64,000 nucleotides of DNA from Hymenobacter mellowenesis (GTDB lineage Bacteria > Bacteroidota > Bacteroidia > Cytophagales > Hymenobacteraceae): positions 868,001-932,000 of the forward strand of contig NZ_JAUQSX010000001.1 of assembly GCF_030581005.1 (NCBI RefSeq), written 5' to 3'. The position numbers and the translations under genes were made by a program. Positions 34,527 to 43,210 of the stretch are shown here, piece after piece. Each line of letters opens with the position of its first letter. Within the stretch, counting starts at the first letter, position 1. The notes under the pieces are model-generated. The model had not been told where the DNA came from, ran no database searches, and worked only from the letters and a program-made list of their open reading frames with translations.

Positions 34527-34706
34527 TTAGGGGCGCGGGCCGCGCATTCTATTCACAATGAAAAACAACAGCGCTACCACGATAAATACGGCAATGATGC
34601 CCGTGTAGGCCCCGGCTTTGAAGATACCGGCAATGGCATCGCAGCCGGTGAGCGTGGTGGCCAGCGCGAAGAAAAAGAACAACAGGGTTAAGCGGGAAGC
34701 ATTCAT
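34527..34706 (-). CDS. Small lipoprotein with one membrane helix (59 residues)
   Basis: From the ATG at 34704-34706 the product begins MNASRLTLLFFFFALATTL, has the lipobox LTGC (Cys 22), a short AIAGIFKAG linker and a membrane helix (IIAVFIVVALLFFIV) ending in RMRGPRP. It may therefore be anchored by both lipid and helix. I do not know its function. The codon pattern and the convergent terminator support a real gene. Confidence 0.6.
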   Translation of the reverse strand: MNASRLTLLFFFFALATTLTGCDAIAGIFKAGAYTGIIAVFIVVALLFFIVNRMRGPRP

Positions 34707-34837
34707 GGCATCGACAAGAGAAGGGTGAAAGAAATTGTCCGCGGCCTGACTACCGCCGAATACAAGCTGATACTTGGCCTTTGCCAAAAAGGTTGGAAAC
34801 AGTGGCTTGCTACGGGTGGCAGAGTAGCTTTGAGGCC

Positions 34838-35470
34838 ATGAAGCAACTCTTTTTTATTGCAATTTTCGCCTCTTTATTAGGAGGCCCGGCTCAGGCCCAA
34901 CCTGCCGCCAGCCGCCTCGATTCGCTGGCGCACCAGCGCAGTGTGCTGGCCTTCCAGCAGGCCCTGAATGCTGAATTCCACAACCCCCAAGAGTCGCCCC
35001 TAACGCCGGCTGAGCAGCGGGCCCTCACCAGCCTGCCCTTCTACCCCACCCGCTACGGCTACTATGTGGCGGCCACGTTCGTGCGCGATTCCACGTCCCG
35101 GCCCTTCGCTATGAAAACCAGTACCGCCCGCCGGCCCACCTACCGCAAGTACGGAGAACTGCGCTTCGTGCTCAATGGCCAGCCCCAGCGGCTCAGCGTG
35201 TACCAGGACCAGGAGCCGCTCGGCCAGCCCGGCCTGGAGGACTACCTATTCCTGCCCTTCACCGACCTCACCAACGGGCGCGGCAGCTACGGCGGCGGCC
35301 GCTACATCGACCTACACATTCCACCCCGTGGAACCACGGTGATGCAGATTGATTTTAATAAGGCCTATAATCCCTCCTGTGCCTACAACCACGGTTACTC
35401 CTGCCCCGTGCCCCCAGCTGAAAATCGGCTGAACGTGGCCATCCCGGTGGGCGTGCAGAGCGAACATTAG
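34838..35470 (+). CDS. DUF1684 family exported protein
   Basis: A 210-residue protein with a signal peptide (MKQLFFIAIFASLLGGPAQA). The DUF1684 pattern is well kept: LPFYPTRYGYYVAATF, the KYGELRF strand, FLPFTDLTNGRGSYGGGRYIDL, then DFNKAYNPSCAYN and YSCPVPPAENRLNVAI. The two Cys could form a disulphide or bind metal. The function of the family is unknown. Start choice: the first Met that gives a signal peptide. Hairpin copy 7 follows. Confidence 0.85.
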   Translation: MKQLFFIAIFASLLGGPAQAQPAASRLDSLAHQRSVLAFQQALNAEFHNPQESPLTPAEQRALTSLPFYPTRYGYYVAATFVRDSTSRPFAMKTSTARRPTYRKYGELRFVLNGQPQRLSVYQDQEPLGQPGLEDYLFLPFTDLTNGRGSYGGGRYIDLHIPPRGTTVMQIDFNKAYNPSCAYNHGYSCPVPPAENRLNVAIPVGVQSEH

Positions 35471-35489
35471 GGTCATAGAACACAAAAAA

Positions 35490-35602
35490 AGAACGTCATG
35501 CTGAGCGTAGTCGAAGCATCTCTACCGCAGCAGTAATCCAATCAAAAGGATTTACTCTCGCGGTAGAGATGCTTCGACTACGCTCAGCATGACGTTCTTT
35601 TT
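35490..35602. repeat. Dispersed hairpin element, copy 7 (near-perfect arms)
   Basis: AAAAAAAGAACGTCATGCTG at the left and CAGCATGACGTTCTTTTT at the right. The arms pair almost perfectly over 35 positions (TAGTC on the left, GACTA on the right). It stands between convergent genes, 20 and 16 nt from their stops, and looks like a bidirectional terminator. Confidence 0.9.
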
Positions 35603-35617
35603 GGCTTTTTATAAAAC

Positions 35618-36478
35618 CTACCAGCTGCCGCTGGCACCGCCGCCGCCGCTACTGCCGCCGCCGAAGCCGCCGAAGCCCCCACCGCCGCCGCCGCCTCCCC
35701 AGCCACCGCCACCTCCGCCGCCAAAGCCGCCACCGAAGATGATGGGCGGGATGAAGCCGCCGCCGAAGCCCCGGTTGCCGCGGCCACCGCCGCCGCCCCG
35801 GTTACGCAACATAACGAAGATGATAACCATAACGATAATGATGCCCCAGAAGGGGAAGCCGGAGCCACTACGGTCGCGGGTGCGCTGCGGGCGGGCGTCC
35901 TCCGGGTCGGCTTTGTATTCGCCTTTGGCGAGGGCGATGAGCTGGTCGGTGGCCCGGTCGAGGCCGGCGTAGTATTGGTTTTGCTTAAAGGCGGGCACCA
36001 GCGTGTTGCTGATGATGCGCTTGGCAATGGCGTCGGGTACGGCGCCTTCCAAGCCGTAGCCGGTTTGAATGCGGGCCACGTGCTCCTGCTTCGCCACCAG
36101 AATGAGGATGCCGTTGTTTTTGCCTTTGCGGCCGATGCCCCAGCCTTCGTAAAGCTTCTGGGCATAGTCGGCTACCTCGTCGCCATCGAGCGTGGGCACT
36201 GTCACGACGGCAATTTGGGAAGACGTGCTGTCGTCGTAGGCCACCAGCTTGCGCTCCAGCTGGTCGGCCTCGCCGGGCTGCATGAGGCCGGCGAGGTCGT
36301 TCACGAGGCGCGGCGGGTTGGGGCGCGGGGGCAGCGACTGGGCCGCTGCCGTGAGGCTGGCCCAGCCTAGCAGCAGCACCAGCAGCCAACGACACGGCGC
36401 AGGCCGCAACGCGCGCGCCCGGCCCGCCACCTCAGCAATAGGCGTCAACAAACGGGCGTCAGCCACGGAATTTTTCAT
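35618..36478 (-). CDS. TPM-domain membrane protein with Gly-rich tail
   Basis: A 286-residue protein of the YgcG/TPM group. A signal sequence or anchor helix at about 30-48 (WLLVLLLGWASLTAAAQ) precedes the TPM domain (about 55-190; RLVNDLAGLMQPGEADQLERKL, IAVVTVPTLDG, ILILVAKQEHVARIQTGYGLEG). A membrane helix (FWGIIIVMVIIFVML) and about 65 residues that are mostly Gly, with scattered Phe, Trp and Ser, follow. The start overlaps the end of the upstream TPM gene by 4 nt, showing translational coupling. TPM proteins are found with LemA; their function is unsettled. Confidence 0.87.
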   Translation of the reverse strand: MKNSVADARLLTPIAEVAGRARALRPAPCRWLLVLLLGWASLTAAAQSLPPRPNPPRLVNDLAGLMQPGEADQLERKLVAYDDSTSSQIAVVTVPTLDGDEVADYAQKLYEGWGIGRKGKNNGILILVAKQEHVARIQTGYGLEGAVPDAIAKRIISNTLVPAFKQNQYYAGLDRATDQLIALAKGEYKADPEDARPQRTRDRSGSGFPFWGIIIVMVIIFVMLRNRGGGGGRGNRGFGGGFIPPIIFGGGFGGGGGGGWGGGGGGGGFGGFGGGSSGGGGASGSW

Positions 36479-36933
36479 GCGTCGGAAGACGGCTTCTGGC
36501 CGCCGAAGGAAATAGAATCGTCCAACTCGTTTTGGTCGGTGCTGGCGTTGTAGGGGAAGTAGCGCTTCAGCTGCTCGCCCACCATCTTGATGCCGCGCTC
36601 TAGGCCCAGCACGTAGTTTTCGTGCCGAAACTGCTCCAGCACGGCTTCCTTGGTGGTTTCCCAGAAGTCGTCGGGCACGGCCGCGTTGATGGCCGAATCG
36701 CCGACCACGGCAAACTGGCGGCTTTGCCAGGCCAGGTAAAACAGCACGCCGTTGCGGGCGGCCGTCTTGTGCATGTTTAGCTCGCCGAACACCTGCGCGG
36801 CGCGGTCCAGCGGCTCGGGCGTGGGGCAGGTGTCTTCGAGGTGCACCCGGATTTCACCGGACGTCGTGACCTCGGCCTGCTTAATGGCGGCCACCAGCGC
36901 CGCGTCCTGGGCGGGAGTGAGAGGGGAAGTCAT
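36475..36933 (-). CDS. TPM-domain protein, short form
   Basis: A 152-residue soluble protein: MTSPLTPAQDAALVAAIKQAE, then TSGEIRVHLEDTCP, RNGVLFYLAWQSRQFAVVGD and YVLGLERGIKMVGEQLKRYFP, all TPM-family landmarks. It has no signal peptide, unlike its partner, so it may act on the cytoplasmic side. It overlaps the next gene by 4 nt. Hairpin copy 8 separates it from lemA. Confidence 0.85.
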   Translation of the reverse strand: MTSPLTPAQDAALVAAIKQAEVTTSGEIRVHLEDTCPTPEPLDRAAQVFGELNMHKTAARNGVLFYLAWQSRQFAVVGDSAINAAVPDDFWETTKEAVLEQFRHENYVLGLERGIKMVGEQLKRYFPYNASTDQNELDDSISFGGQKPSSDA

Positions 36934-36962
36934 GGGTGGGAATTAGTAGTGAAAGAACATTG

Positions 36963-37058
36963 AACGTCATGCTGAGCGCAGTCGAAGCATCTCTACCGCA
37001 ATAGCAACTAATTACTTGCGCGGTAGAGATGCTTCGGCTGCGCTCAGCATGACGTGCT
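36963..37058. repeat. Dispersed hairpin element, copy 8 (inside the lemA-TPM operon)
   Basis: AACGTCATGCTGAGCGCAGT to GCGCTCAGCATGACGT. It begins 12 nt after the lemA stop in the direction of transcription and 30 nt before the TPM start, so it might uncouple lemA expression from the TPM genes. Confidence 0.85.
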
Positions 37059-37069
37059 ATCAATCAAAC

Positions 37070-37648
37070 CTAAAACTGCACCGTGGGCGCCTTGCTCGCG
37101 GCCGGGTCGGCTTCGAAGTAGGGCTTGGGCGGGAAGCCGAACATGCCGGCAAACAGGTTGTTGGGGAAGGAGCGGGTGAAAGTGTTGTAGTCGTTGGTGA
37201 CGGCGTTGAACTTGTTGCGCTCCACGTTGATGCGGTTTTCGGTGCCCTCAATCTGGGCCTGCAGCTCCTGGAAATTGGCGTTGGCTTTCAGGTCGGGGTA
37301 ATTCTCCGACACGGCCAGCAAGCGGCCCAGCCCGGCCGAAACCTGGCTCTGGGCCTCCTGGAATTTCTTGATGTTTTCGGGCGTCAGGTCGTTGGCGTTC
37401 AGCTGCACGCTGGTGGCCTTGGCGCGGGCCTCGATGACCGAAGTGAGGGTGCCCTGCTCGAATTTGGCGGCGCCTTTCACGGTGTTCACCAAGTTACCGA
37501 TGAGGTCGTTGCGGCGCTGGTAGGCGCTTTGCACGTTGCCGGCCTGGGCCTTCACAGCCTGGTCGCGCTGCACCATGCCATTATAGCCGCACGACGACTG
37601 GGTGAGCAACAGGGCCAGGCCCGCGAAGTACAGAAGAAAGCGTTTCAT
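37070..37648 (-). CDS. LemA family lipoprotein
   Basis: A 192-residue protein with lipobox (MKRFLLYFAGLALLLTQSSC, Cys 20) followed by the LemA coiled-coil pattern: AYQRRNDLIGNLVNTVKGAA, EARAKATSVQ and RLLAVSENYPDLKANANFQELQAQIEGTENRI. The family ending YNTFTRSFPNNLFAGMFGF is present. LemA is widespread and often linked with TPM proteins, as in this operon; its role is not established. Confidence 0.92.
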   Translation of the reverse strand: MKRFLLYFAGLALLLTQSSCGYNGMVQRDQAVKAQAGNVQSAYQRRNDLIGNLVNTVKGAAKFEQGTLTSVIEARAKATSVQLNANDLTPENIKKFQEAQSQVSAGLGRLLAVSENYPDLKANANFQELQAQIEGTENRINVERNKFNAVTNDYNTFTRSFPNNLFAGMFGFPPKPYFEADPAASKAPTVQF

Positions 37649-37697
37649 GTTGGGGAGTTAGGAAGTTGGTGAATTGGTGAGTTGGGGCAAGTATTTG

Positions 37698-37722
37698 GGC
37701 GGCGCCAAAACCTGGCGCCGCC
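37698..37722. other. GC-rich hairpin in the divergent lemA/nucleotidyltransferase gap
   Basis: GGCGGCGCCA and TGGCGCCGCC are exact reverse complements around AAACC. It lies upstream of both divergent genes and has no T-tract. It may be structural or regulatory. Confidence 0.4.
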
Positions 37723-37851
37723 GGCCCGGTTTGGTTCCGGGCTTGGCGCAAAGTACGCAGCTTGGCCCTAGTAGTTGTAGCTTGCTGCTTAGCTGGGCAT
37801 TTCCGGCTGCCTTCGCTCCTCCTTAATCGGTTTCTTCCTCGGTTCATTACA

Positions 37852-38853
37852 ATGAAAGCCGTAATTCCCGTCGCCGGCATTGGCTCGCGCCTGCGCCCCC
37901 ACACCCACACCCAGCCCAAAAGCCTGGTACCGGTGGCCGGCAACACCATTCTGGGCCACATCATCGACCGCCTGCGCACGGCCGGGCTCACCGAGTTTGT
38001 GTTCATTGTGGGCTATCTGGGCGATAAAATCGTGCGCTACGTGCGCCGCAACTACCCCGACCTCAACGCCAAGTTCGTGGTGCAGGAGCCCCGCGAAGGC
38101 CTCGGCCACGCCCTGTGGCTAGCCCGCGACGAGTTCCGCAACGACCCTGACGGCGTACTGATTCTGCTCGGCGACACCATCGTGGACGTGGACCTACCCG
38201 CCCTGCTGGCCACGCCCGGTTCGGTGCTGGCCGTGAAGGAGGTGAAGGACCCCACTCGCTTCGGCATCGTCGACATCGGGCGAGACGGCCGGGTGAGCAA
38301 GGTGGTCGAAAAGCCCAAAATCCCGAAGTCGAACTTCGCCATGGTGGGCCTCTACAAGCTGGCCTACCCCGACAAGCTGGCCGAGGCCTTGGAGTGGCTG
38401 CGCGAGGCCGATGTGCGCACCCACGGCGAATTCCAGCTCACCGACGCGCTGATGCACCTCATCGAAGACGGCGAGGTGATGACCACCTGCCCCGTGGACA
38501 ACTGGTTTGACTGCGGCCGCAAGGAAACCCTGCTTGAAGCCAACGCCCGCCTGCTGAACACGGCCGAGTTTCTGGACCACCGCGACTACTCGGAGTTTCC
38601 CGATTCGGTGATTATTCCGCCGGTCAGCATCGGGCGCGGCTGCCAAATTTCGCAGTCCATCATCGGCCCCAACGTGGCCATCGGCGACAAAACCATCATC
38701 AGCCACACCATCCTGACCGACTCCATCATAGGTTCATATTCAGAGCTGCGCTCGGCCGTGATGCACGACTGCATCGTGGGTTCCGACGCCTCCTTCCGGG
38801 GCATGAACCACTCGCTGAACATCGGCGATAACACGGAAATTGACTACAGCTAA
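37852..38853 (+). CDS. Sugar-1-phosphate nucleotidyltransferase
   Basis: A 333-residue enzyme that activates a sugar phosphate with an NTP. The start at 37852 gives MKAVIPVAGIGSRLRPHT, the nucleotide-binding loop, with QPKSLVPVAGN just after. ILLGDTIVD holds the metal-binding Asp, and VVEKPKIPKSNFAMVGLY is typical of glucose-1-phosphate thymidylyltransferases. From about residue 250 there are left-handed beta-helix hexapeptides (VSIGRGCQISQSIIGPNVAIGD). The exact sugar cannot be told. It stands alone, apart from the polysaccharide cluster at 58.8 kb. Confidence 0.88.
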   Translation: MKAVIPVAGIGSRLRPHTHTQPKSLVPVAGNTILGHIIDRLRTAGLTEFVFIVGYLGDKIVRYVRRNYPDLNAKFVVQEPREGLGHALWLARDEFRNDPDGVLILLGDTIVDVDLPALLATPGSVLAVKEVKDPTRFGIVDIGRDGRVSKVVEKPKIPKSNFAMVGLYKLAYPDKLAEALEWLREADVRTHGEFQLTDALMHLIEDGEVMTTCPVDNWFDCGRKETLLEANARLLNTAEFLDHRDYSEFPDSVIIPPVSIGRGCQISQSIIGPNVAIGDKTIISHTILTDSIIGSYSELRSAVMHDCIVGSDASFRGMNHSLNIGDNTEIDYS

Positions 38854-38914
38854 GAAGAAGATGGACGCTGGGCCGGCATTTCGTACTTTTCGGTCCTCAA
38901 CCACTTTTCTGCGC

Positions 38915-39979
38915 ATGATTTTCCGCCGCCTACTGCTTGCTTTTGCTGTTGCCCTGCCGTTGTTGGCAACGGCCCAAACGCCCTTGGGACAGCCCTCGCT
39001 CGACGAGAGCAAGGTGCAAATCTGGTGCGCTACGGTACGCTTTGTGTACGACGACGCCGGCCGGCCCAACCTCAAAAGCACCGTGCGCTGCGAGGGCGCC
39101 AACCTGCAGGGCCTGGCCGCCAGCATTCGGCCCGACAGCCTGCGCGTGTACAGCCTGCTCTACCAGCCCATTGAGGGCCGCGGGGCCATTTACCAGGGTA
39201 AAAAAGACAACCCCGCCCGGCTGGCCGCCTTGGCCAAGGCCATTGTGAGCAAGCTGAAAGGCTCGCCGGCCCGCCGCAAAGACCCTGCCCGCATGGCGCG
39301 GGTCGAAGCCCTCGAAACTGCCCTCACCAACTACGTGGAAAGCGGCACGCCCATGGGCGAAGTGGCCGCCGCCATGGCCCCCGAACAGCCCGACACCACG
39401 GCCGTACCCGGCGCCCCCGGTCCTGCCGAAGCCGCCGAAGCCCAGGCCGCCGCCGAGCGCGATGCCGCCAGCGCCAGCAGCGCGGCCCTGCCCGCCACGG
39501 GTCCGGGCAGCCTGCTCTACCGGTTTGCCGCGCCGCTGGCCCTCATTTTGAGCATTTTGAGCTTGGTGCTCTACATCATGCTGCGCGTCACGCTGGGGCA
39601 ATGGCGACGCCAGCAGCGCCGCGAGACCCTCACTGCCAAGCAGGCCGCCACCACCGCCCAGGCTGCCGCCGCCGAAACCAGCGCCGCCGTGGCCGACTCC
39701 ATTGCCCGCGTAAAACGGGCCGAGGCGTTGGTGCTGGCCGCCACTTCCGATGCCCCAAATGCGGCCCCCACGCCGGCCCTCGACCAGCTCAGCCCAGCCC
39801 AGCGCCTGGAAGTAGAGCGCCTAGTGAGCCAGCGCGTAGACGAGGAGTTGCGCTGGCTGCGCGCCAACCTGCCCGAGCTGGTAGCCGCCGCTGTGGCCCC
39901 GGCTGCGGCCCCAGAAACAGAAGCAGCAGGTGGTGCTGCGCAGAGCGGAGCAGTGGCCGACAATGCGCAGGTGGAGTAA
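38915..39979 (+). CDS. Unknown exported protein with central membrane helix and Ala-rich coils
   Basis: I do not recognise this 354-residue protein. It has a signal peptide (MIFRRLLLAFAVALPLLATAQ), a region to about residue 130 (VQIWCATVRFVYDDAGRPN, SIRPDSLRVYSLLYQP), a low-complexity Ala/Pro/Glu stretch, one membrane helix near 205-228 (FAAPLALILSILSLVLYIML) and an Ala-rich, charged C-terminal part likely to be a coiled coil (ETLTAKQAATTAQAAAAET). An ATG at 38840 is in frame but overlaps the upstream gene, and the chosen start gives the signal peptide. Confidence 0.65.
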   Translation: MIFRRLLLAFAVALPLLATAQTPLGQPSLDESKVQIWCATVRFVYDDAGRPNLKSTVRCEGANLQGLAASIRPDSLRVYSLLYQPIEGRGAIYQGKKDNPARLAALAKAIVSKLKGSPARRKDPARMARVEALETALTNYVESGTPMGEVAAAMAPEQPDTTAVPGAPGPAEAAEAQAAAERDAASASSAALPATGPGSLLYRFAAPLALILSILSLVLYIMLRVTLGQWRRQQRRETLTAKQAATTAQAAAAETSAAVADSIARVKRAEALVLAATSDAPNAAPTPALDQLSPAQRLEVERLVSQRVDEELRWLRANLPELVAAAVAPAAAPETEAAGGAAQSGAVADNAQVE

Positions 39980-40076
39980 CTTTAGGTAGCTCGGCGTGCT
40001 CAACAGCAAGTCTTTGAATGTCATATCGGGTTTGCCGAGACATGACGTTCTTCCTTTTACCATTTTCACCTCCGCT

Positions 40077-40280
40077 ATGAAAGCTGCCTTTCGCCTATTT
40101 GTGCTGTTGGCAGCTTTAGCGCTGCCCGCCTGCCGGGCCAGCTCGCCACCCGCGCGCAACACCCTGCCGCGCCGCCAGCCTCTCACCGAAGCCACCACCC
40201 CCGAAAACGCCGAGCCCAGCCGCAAAGCCGGCCTCGAACTCCCCGATACTTCCCGCCGTGAACCTCCCCAACAGCCGTAA
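40077..40280 (+). CDS. Short lipoprotein ORF overlapping the prolyl oligopeptidase start
   Basis: A 67-residue frame: MKAAFRLFVLLAALALPAC is a good lipoprotein signal (Cys 19), followed by a Pro-, Ser- and Arg-rich tail with no fold. Its last 23 nt overlap the prolyl oligopeptidase gene in another frame. Bacteroidota prolyl oligopeptidases often carry such a leader and a Pro-rich linker, and the oligopeptidase frame is itself open from 40120. This may therefore be the detached 5' end of that gene after a frameshift (real or from sequencing). It could also be a true small lipoprotein. Confidence 0.5.
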   Translation: MKAAFRLFVLLAALALPACRASSPPARNTLPRRQPLTEATTPENAEPSRKAGLELPDTSRREPPQQP

Positions 40281-42315
40281 ATCCGACGTTACCGACACTT
40301 ATTTCGGCACTTCCATCCCCGACCCCTACCGCTGGCTCGAAGACCTCGATTCCGAAGAAACCGCTGCCTGGGTCGCGGCCCAGAACGAGGCCACATTTGG
40401 CTACTTGGGCCAGATTCCGTTTCGGGATAAAATCCGGGAGCGCCTCACCAAGCTTTGGAATTACGAGCGCTACGGCGTGCCCGAGCAGGTGGGCGACGAG
40501 CTGGTATTTGCTAAAAACGACGGGTTGCAGAACCAGGCCGTAGTGTACCGCCAGCGCGACGACGAGGTGCCCCGCGTGCTACTCGACCCCAACAAATTCT
40601 CCGAAGACGGCACCACGGCCCTGGCCGGCATGGAGTTCAGCAACGACCACCGCTACCTGGCCTACGCCACCAGCAGCGGCGGCTCCGACTGGAATAAGGT
40701 GCGCATCATGGACCTCAATACCCAGCAGCTGCTACCCGACACGCTGGATTGGGTGAAGGTTTCGGGCACGTCGTGGACGGCCAACGGTTTCTATTACAGC
40801 CGCTACGATGCACCACGGCCCGGCGAAAACGACCTCTCCGGCAAAAATGAGTTTCACAAAGTCTATTTCCACCAGCTGAACACGCCGCAGGCCGAGGACC
40901 AGCTGGTGTACGAAAACCTCGATATGGCGCTGGGCTTTCGCATGGCTGGCGCTACGGAGGATGAGCGGTTTCTGTGCCTCTACCTCACCGACGGCATTTC
41001 GGACGGCAACCGCCTGCTGGTGCGCGACCTCACCGATGCGGCCCAGGCCGACGCCTGGACGACGTTATTTGAGTCCTTTAAATTCAACAACACCGTCATC
41101 GGCAACGTGGGCGGCGAGGTGCTGGTTTACACCAACTACCTGGCGCCCAACTACCGCGTGGTCGGCATCGACCCCAGCCAGCCCCAGGAAAGCAACTGGC
41201 GCGAAGTGCTGCCCGAAACCGCCAACAAGCTCGAAAGCGTGACGCAGGCTGGCGGCTGCCTCATTGCCGGCTACCTACAGGACGCCCGCTCGCTGGTGCA
41301 GGTATATTCCGAGACGGGCGAGTTCCGGCACGAGGTGGCGCTACCGGCTATTGGCACGGCCAGCGGCTTCGGCGGACGGCGCGAAGCCACGGCGGTGTAC
41401 TACGCCTTCACGTCCTTTACCTACCCGACCACGATTTATCGCTACGACCTGGCCACCAACGTTAGCACGGTTTTCCGGGCGCCGACGGTGGACGTGCAAC
41501 CGGCCGACTATCTCACCACGCAGGTATTCTACCCGAGCAAAGACGGCACGCTGATTCCGATGTTCATCGTGCACAAGCAGGGCGTGGCCCTGAACGGCCA
41601 GAACCCCACCTACCTCTACGCCTACGGCGGCTTTAACGTGAGCCTGACGCCCGGCTTCTCGGTGGCGCGGCTGCTGTGGCTGGAAAACGGCGGCGTCCTG
41701 GCCGTGGCCAACCTACGCGGCGGCGGCGAATACGGCGAGGCCTGGCACCAAGCCGGCATGACGCCGCACAAGCAGAACGTTTTCGACGACTTCATCGCCG
41801 CCGCCGAATACCTGAAGACGAACCGTTACACCGATACCCAGCACCTCGCCATCGCAGGCGGTTCCAACGGTGGCCTGCTGGTGGGCGCCGTGGCCAACCA
41901 GCGGCCCGACCTGTGCCGTGTGGCCCTGCCCGCCGTGGGCGTGATGGACATGCTGCGCTACCAGAAATTCACCATTGGCTGGAACTGGGCGCCCGAGTAC
42001 GGCACTTCCGACGACGAAGCGCAGTTTCACAACCTGCTGGCCTTTTCGCCATTGCATAACATACGGCCCGGCACTGCCTACCCCGCCACGCTCATCACCA
42101 CCGCCGACCACGACGACCGGGTGGTGCCCGCGCACTCCTTCAAGTATGCCGCTGCCCTGCAGGCAGCCAACGCCGGCCCCTATCCCACCCTCATCCGCAT
42201 CGATGTGAACGCCGGCCACGGCGCGGGCAAAAGCACGGCCCTGCTCATTGATGAATGGGCCGACGTGTGGAGCTTCTGCTACGCCAACATGGGCGTGACG
42301 CCGGAGGGACGGTAG
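40258..42315 (+). CDS. Prolyl oligopeptidase (S9A)
   Basis: A 685-residue serine peptidase that cleaves short peptides after proline. The N-terminal VTDTYFGTSIPDPYRWLEDLDSEE opens the family's propeller region. The catalytic triad is visible: Ser in IAGGSNGGLLVG, Asp in TTADHDDRVVPAHS and His in VNAGHGAGKS. The length matches the mature Elizabethkingia enzyme. The GTG at 40258 is the only start in reach and gives no signal peptide, whereas most Bacteroidota relatives are exported. See the lipoprotein frame just upstream for a possible missing leader. Confidence 0.9.
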   Translation: MNLPNSRKSDVTDTYFGTSIPDPYRWLEDLDSEETAAWVAAQNEATFGYLGQIPFRDKIRERLTKLWNYERYGVPEQVGDELVFAKNDGLQNQAVVYRQRDDEVPRVLLDPNKFSEDGTTALAGMEFSNDHRYLAYATSSGGSDWNKVRIMDLNTQQLLPDTLDWVKVSGTSWTANGFYYSRYDAPRPGENDLSGKNEFHKVYFHQLNTPQAEDQLVYENLDMALGFRMAGATEDERFLCLYLTDGISDGNRLLVRDLTDAAQADAWTTLFESFKFNNTVIGNVGGEVLVYTNYLAPNYRVVGIDPSQPQESNWREVLPETANKLESVTQAGGCLIAGYLQDARSLVQVYSETGEFRHEVALPAIGTASGFGGRREATAVYYAFTSFTYPTTIYRYDLATNVSTVFRAPTVDVQPADYLTTQVFYPSKDGTLIPMFIVHKQGVALNGQNPTYLYAYGGFNVSLTPGFSVARLLWLENGGVLAVANLRGGGEYGEAWHQAGMTPHKQNVFDDFIAAAEYLKTNRYTDTQHLAIAGGSNGGLLVGAVANQRPDLCRVALPAVGVMDMLRYQKFTIGWNWAPEYGTSDDEAQFHNLLAFSPLHNIRPGTAYPATLITTADHDDRVVPAHSFKYAAALQAANAGPYPTLIRIDVNAGHGAGKSTALLIDEWADVWSFCYANMGVTPEGR

Positions 42316-42359
42316 TAGTTTGCTCACTTCTTTTTCAATTGGCTTCCTTTTTCCCGGCG

Positions 42360-43181
42360 ATGAATGCTTTTCTGCAAGCCGTTAATTTTCGTTTCGTGCA
42401 CCGGCGGGCTACCACCCTGCTCGGTTTCATTGTGATTTTCAGCTTACTGCTGCCTGCCACCGGGAATGCGCAGTATCACTTGATGACCCCAGATGCGGTG
42501 CTGCCTTACGTCAAAAACACCATTCTCAAGGCCCATGCTAGCGCCATTGCCGGTGCCTCGGCCAAGCAGATTGCCGCCGCTGGTCAGCACATGATGCAGC
42601 CCGAGCCGCTGCCCGCGGCGGAATCGATTGTGTATGGGCCAGCGCTTTCTGCAACCAAATCCGCCTATGACCAAGCCCATTTTGCCGAAGCGGCAGCTGG
42701 GTTAAGCCTTGCCGTCGCCAGCGAGCCCCAAAACCGCTTCCTGCTTTTTCACTACGCCCGGGCGCTTTATCAAACGGAGTCAACCAAGCCGCAGGCGTTT
42801 GATGCGTACCAGAAGTTGGTCAACGACTTAGACCGTGAAAACGGTGAAAATGACTCCATGGCCACCATCGACTATTGGTTTCTGGAGGCCTATTGGAAAC
42901 TCAGCACCCTGCAAATGGACCAGGAGCAATGGAAACCGGCGGCGTACAACATGGCGCGCTTTCTAATCGGGGCGTCATCGCTGAGCGAGCTTACCCAAAA
43001 CCCCCTGCTCTACGAACAGGCCTTGGGCTACCTGACCGAATGCTATTTCCGCCTGAATGAGCCCGAAATCTGCCGCTACTACGGCAGCCGCACCCTGCAA
43101 TTCTTTCCCAAGAATCAATATGTGCGCCCTTATCTGGCACATCTGCCCCCAATCACGAAGCCCAAAAAGAAAAGCCGATAG
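42360..43181 (+). CDS. Exported protein with TPR-like helices, function unknown
   Basis: A 273-residue protein starting at the ATG at 42360 (MNAFLQAVNFRFVHRR), with a hydrophobic segment ILFSLLLPATGNAQ-like near 22-38 serving as a signal peptide. The rest is helical with a repeat feel (AHFAEAAAGLSLAVASEPQN, FLLFHYARALYQTESTKPQA, ALGYLTECYFRLNEPEICR), suggesting tetratricopeptide units. I do not recognise a family. It converges on the S9 peptidase gene. Confidence 0.65.
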   Translation: MNAFLQAVNFRFVHRRATTLLGFIVIFSLLLPATGNAQYHLMTPDAVLPYVKNTILKAHASAIAGASAKQIAAAGQHMMQPEPLPAAESIVYGPALSATKSAYDQAHFAEAAAGLSLAVASEPQNRFLLFHYARALYQTESTKPQAFDAYQKLVNDLDRENGENDSMATIDYWFLEAYWKLSTLQMDQEQWKPAAYNMARFLIGASSLSELTQNPLLYEQALGYLTECYFRLNEPEICRYYGSRTLQFFPKNQYVRPYLAHLPPITKPKKKSR

Positions 43182-43210
43182 GTAGCGGCCGGCCACCATT
43201 AAATAGGGGC

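Noticed and set aside
39996..40050. Ninth copy of the hairpin element near 40020-40050
   Set aside because: Only GACATGACGTTCTTCC resembles the right end; no left arm or stem is recognisable, so it is at best a remnant.
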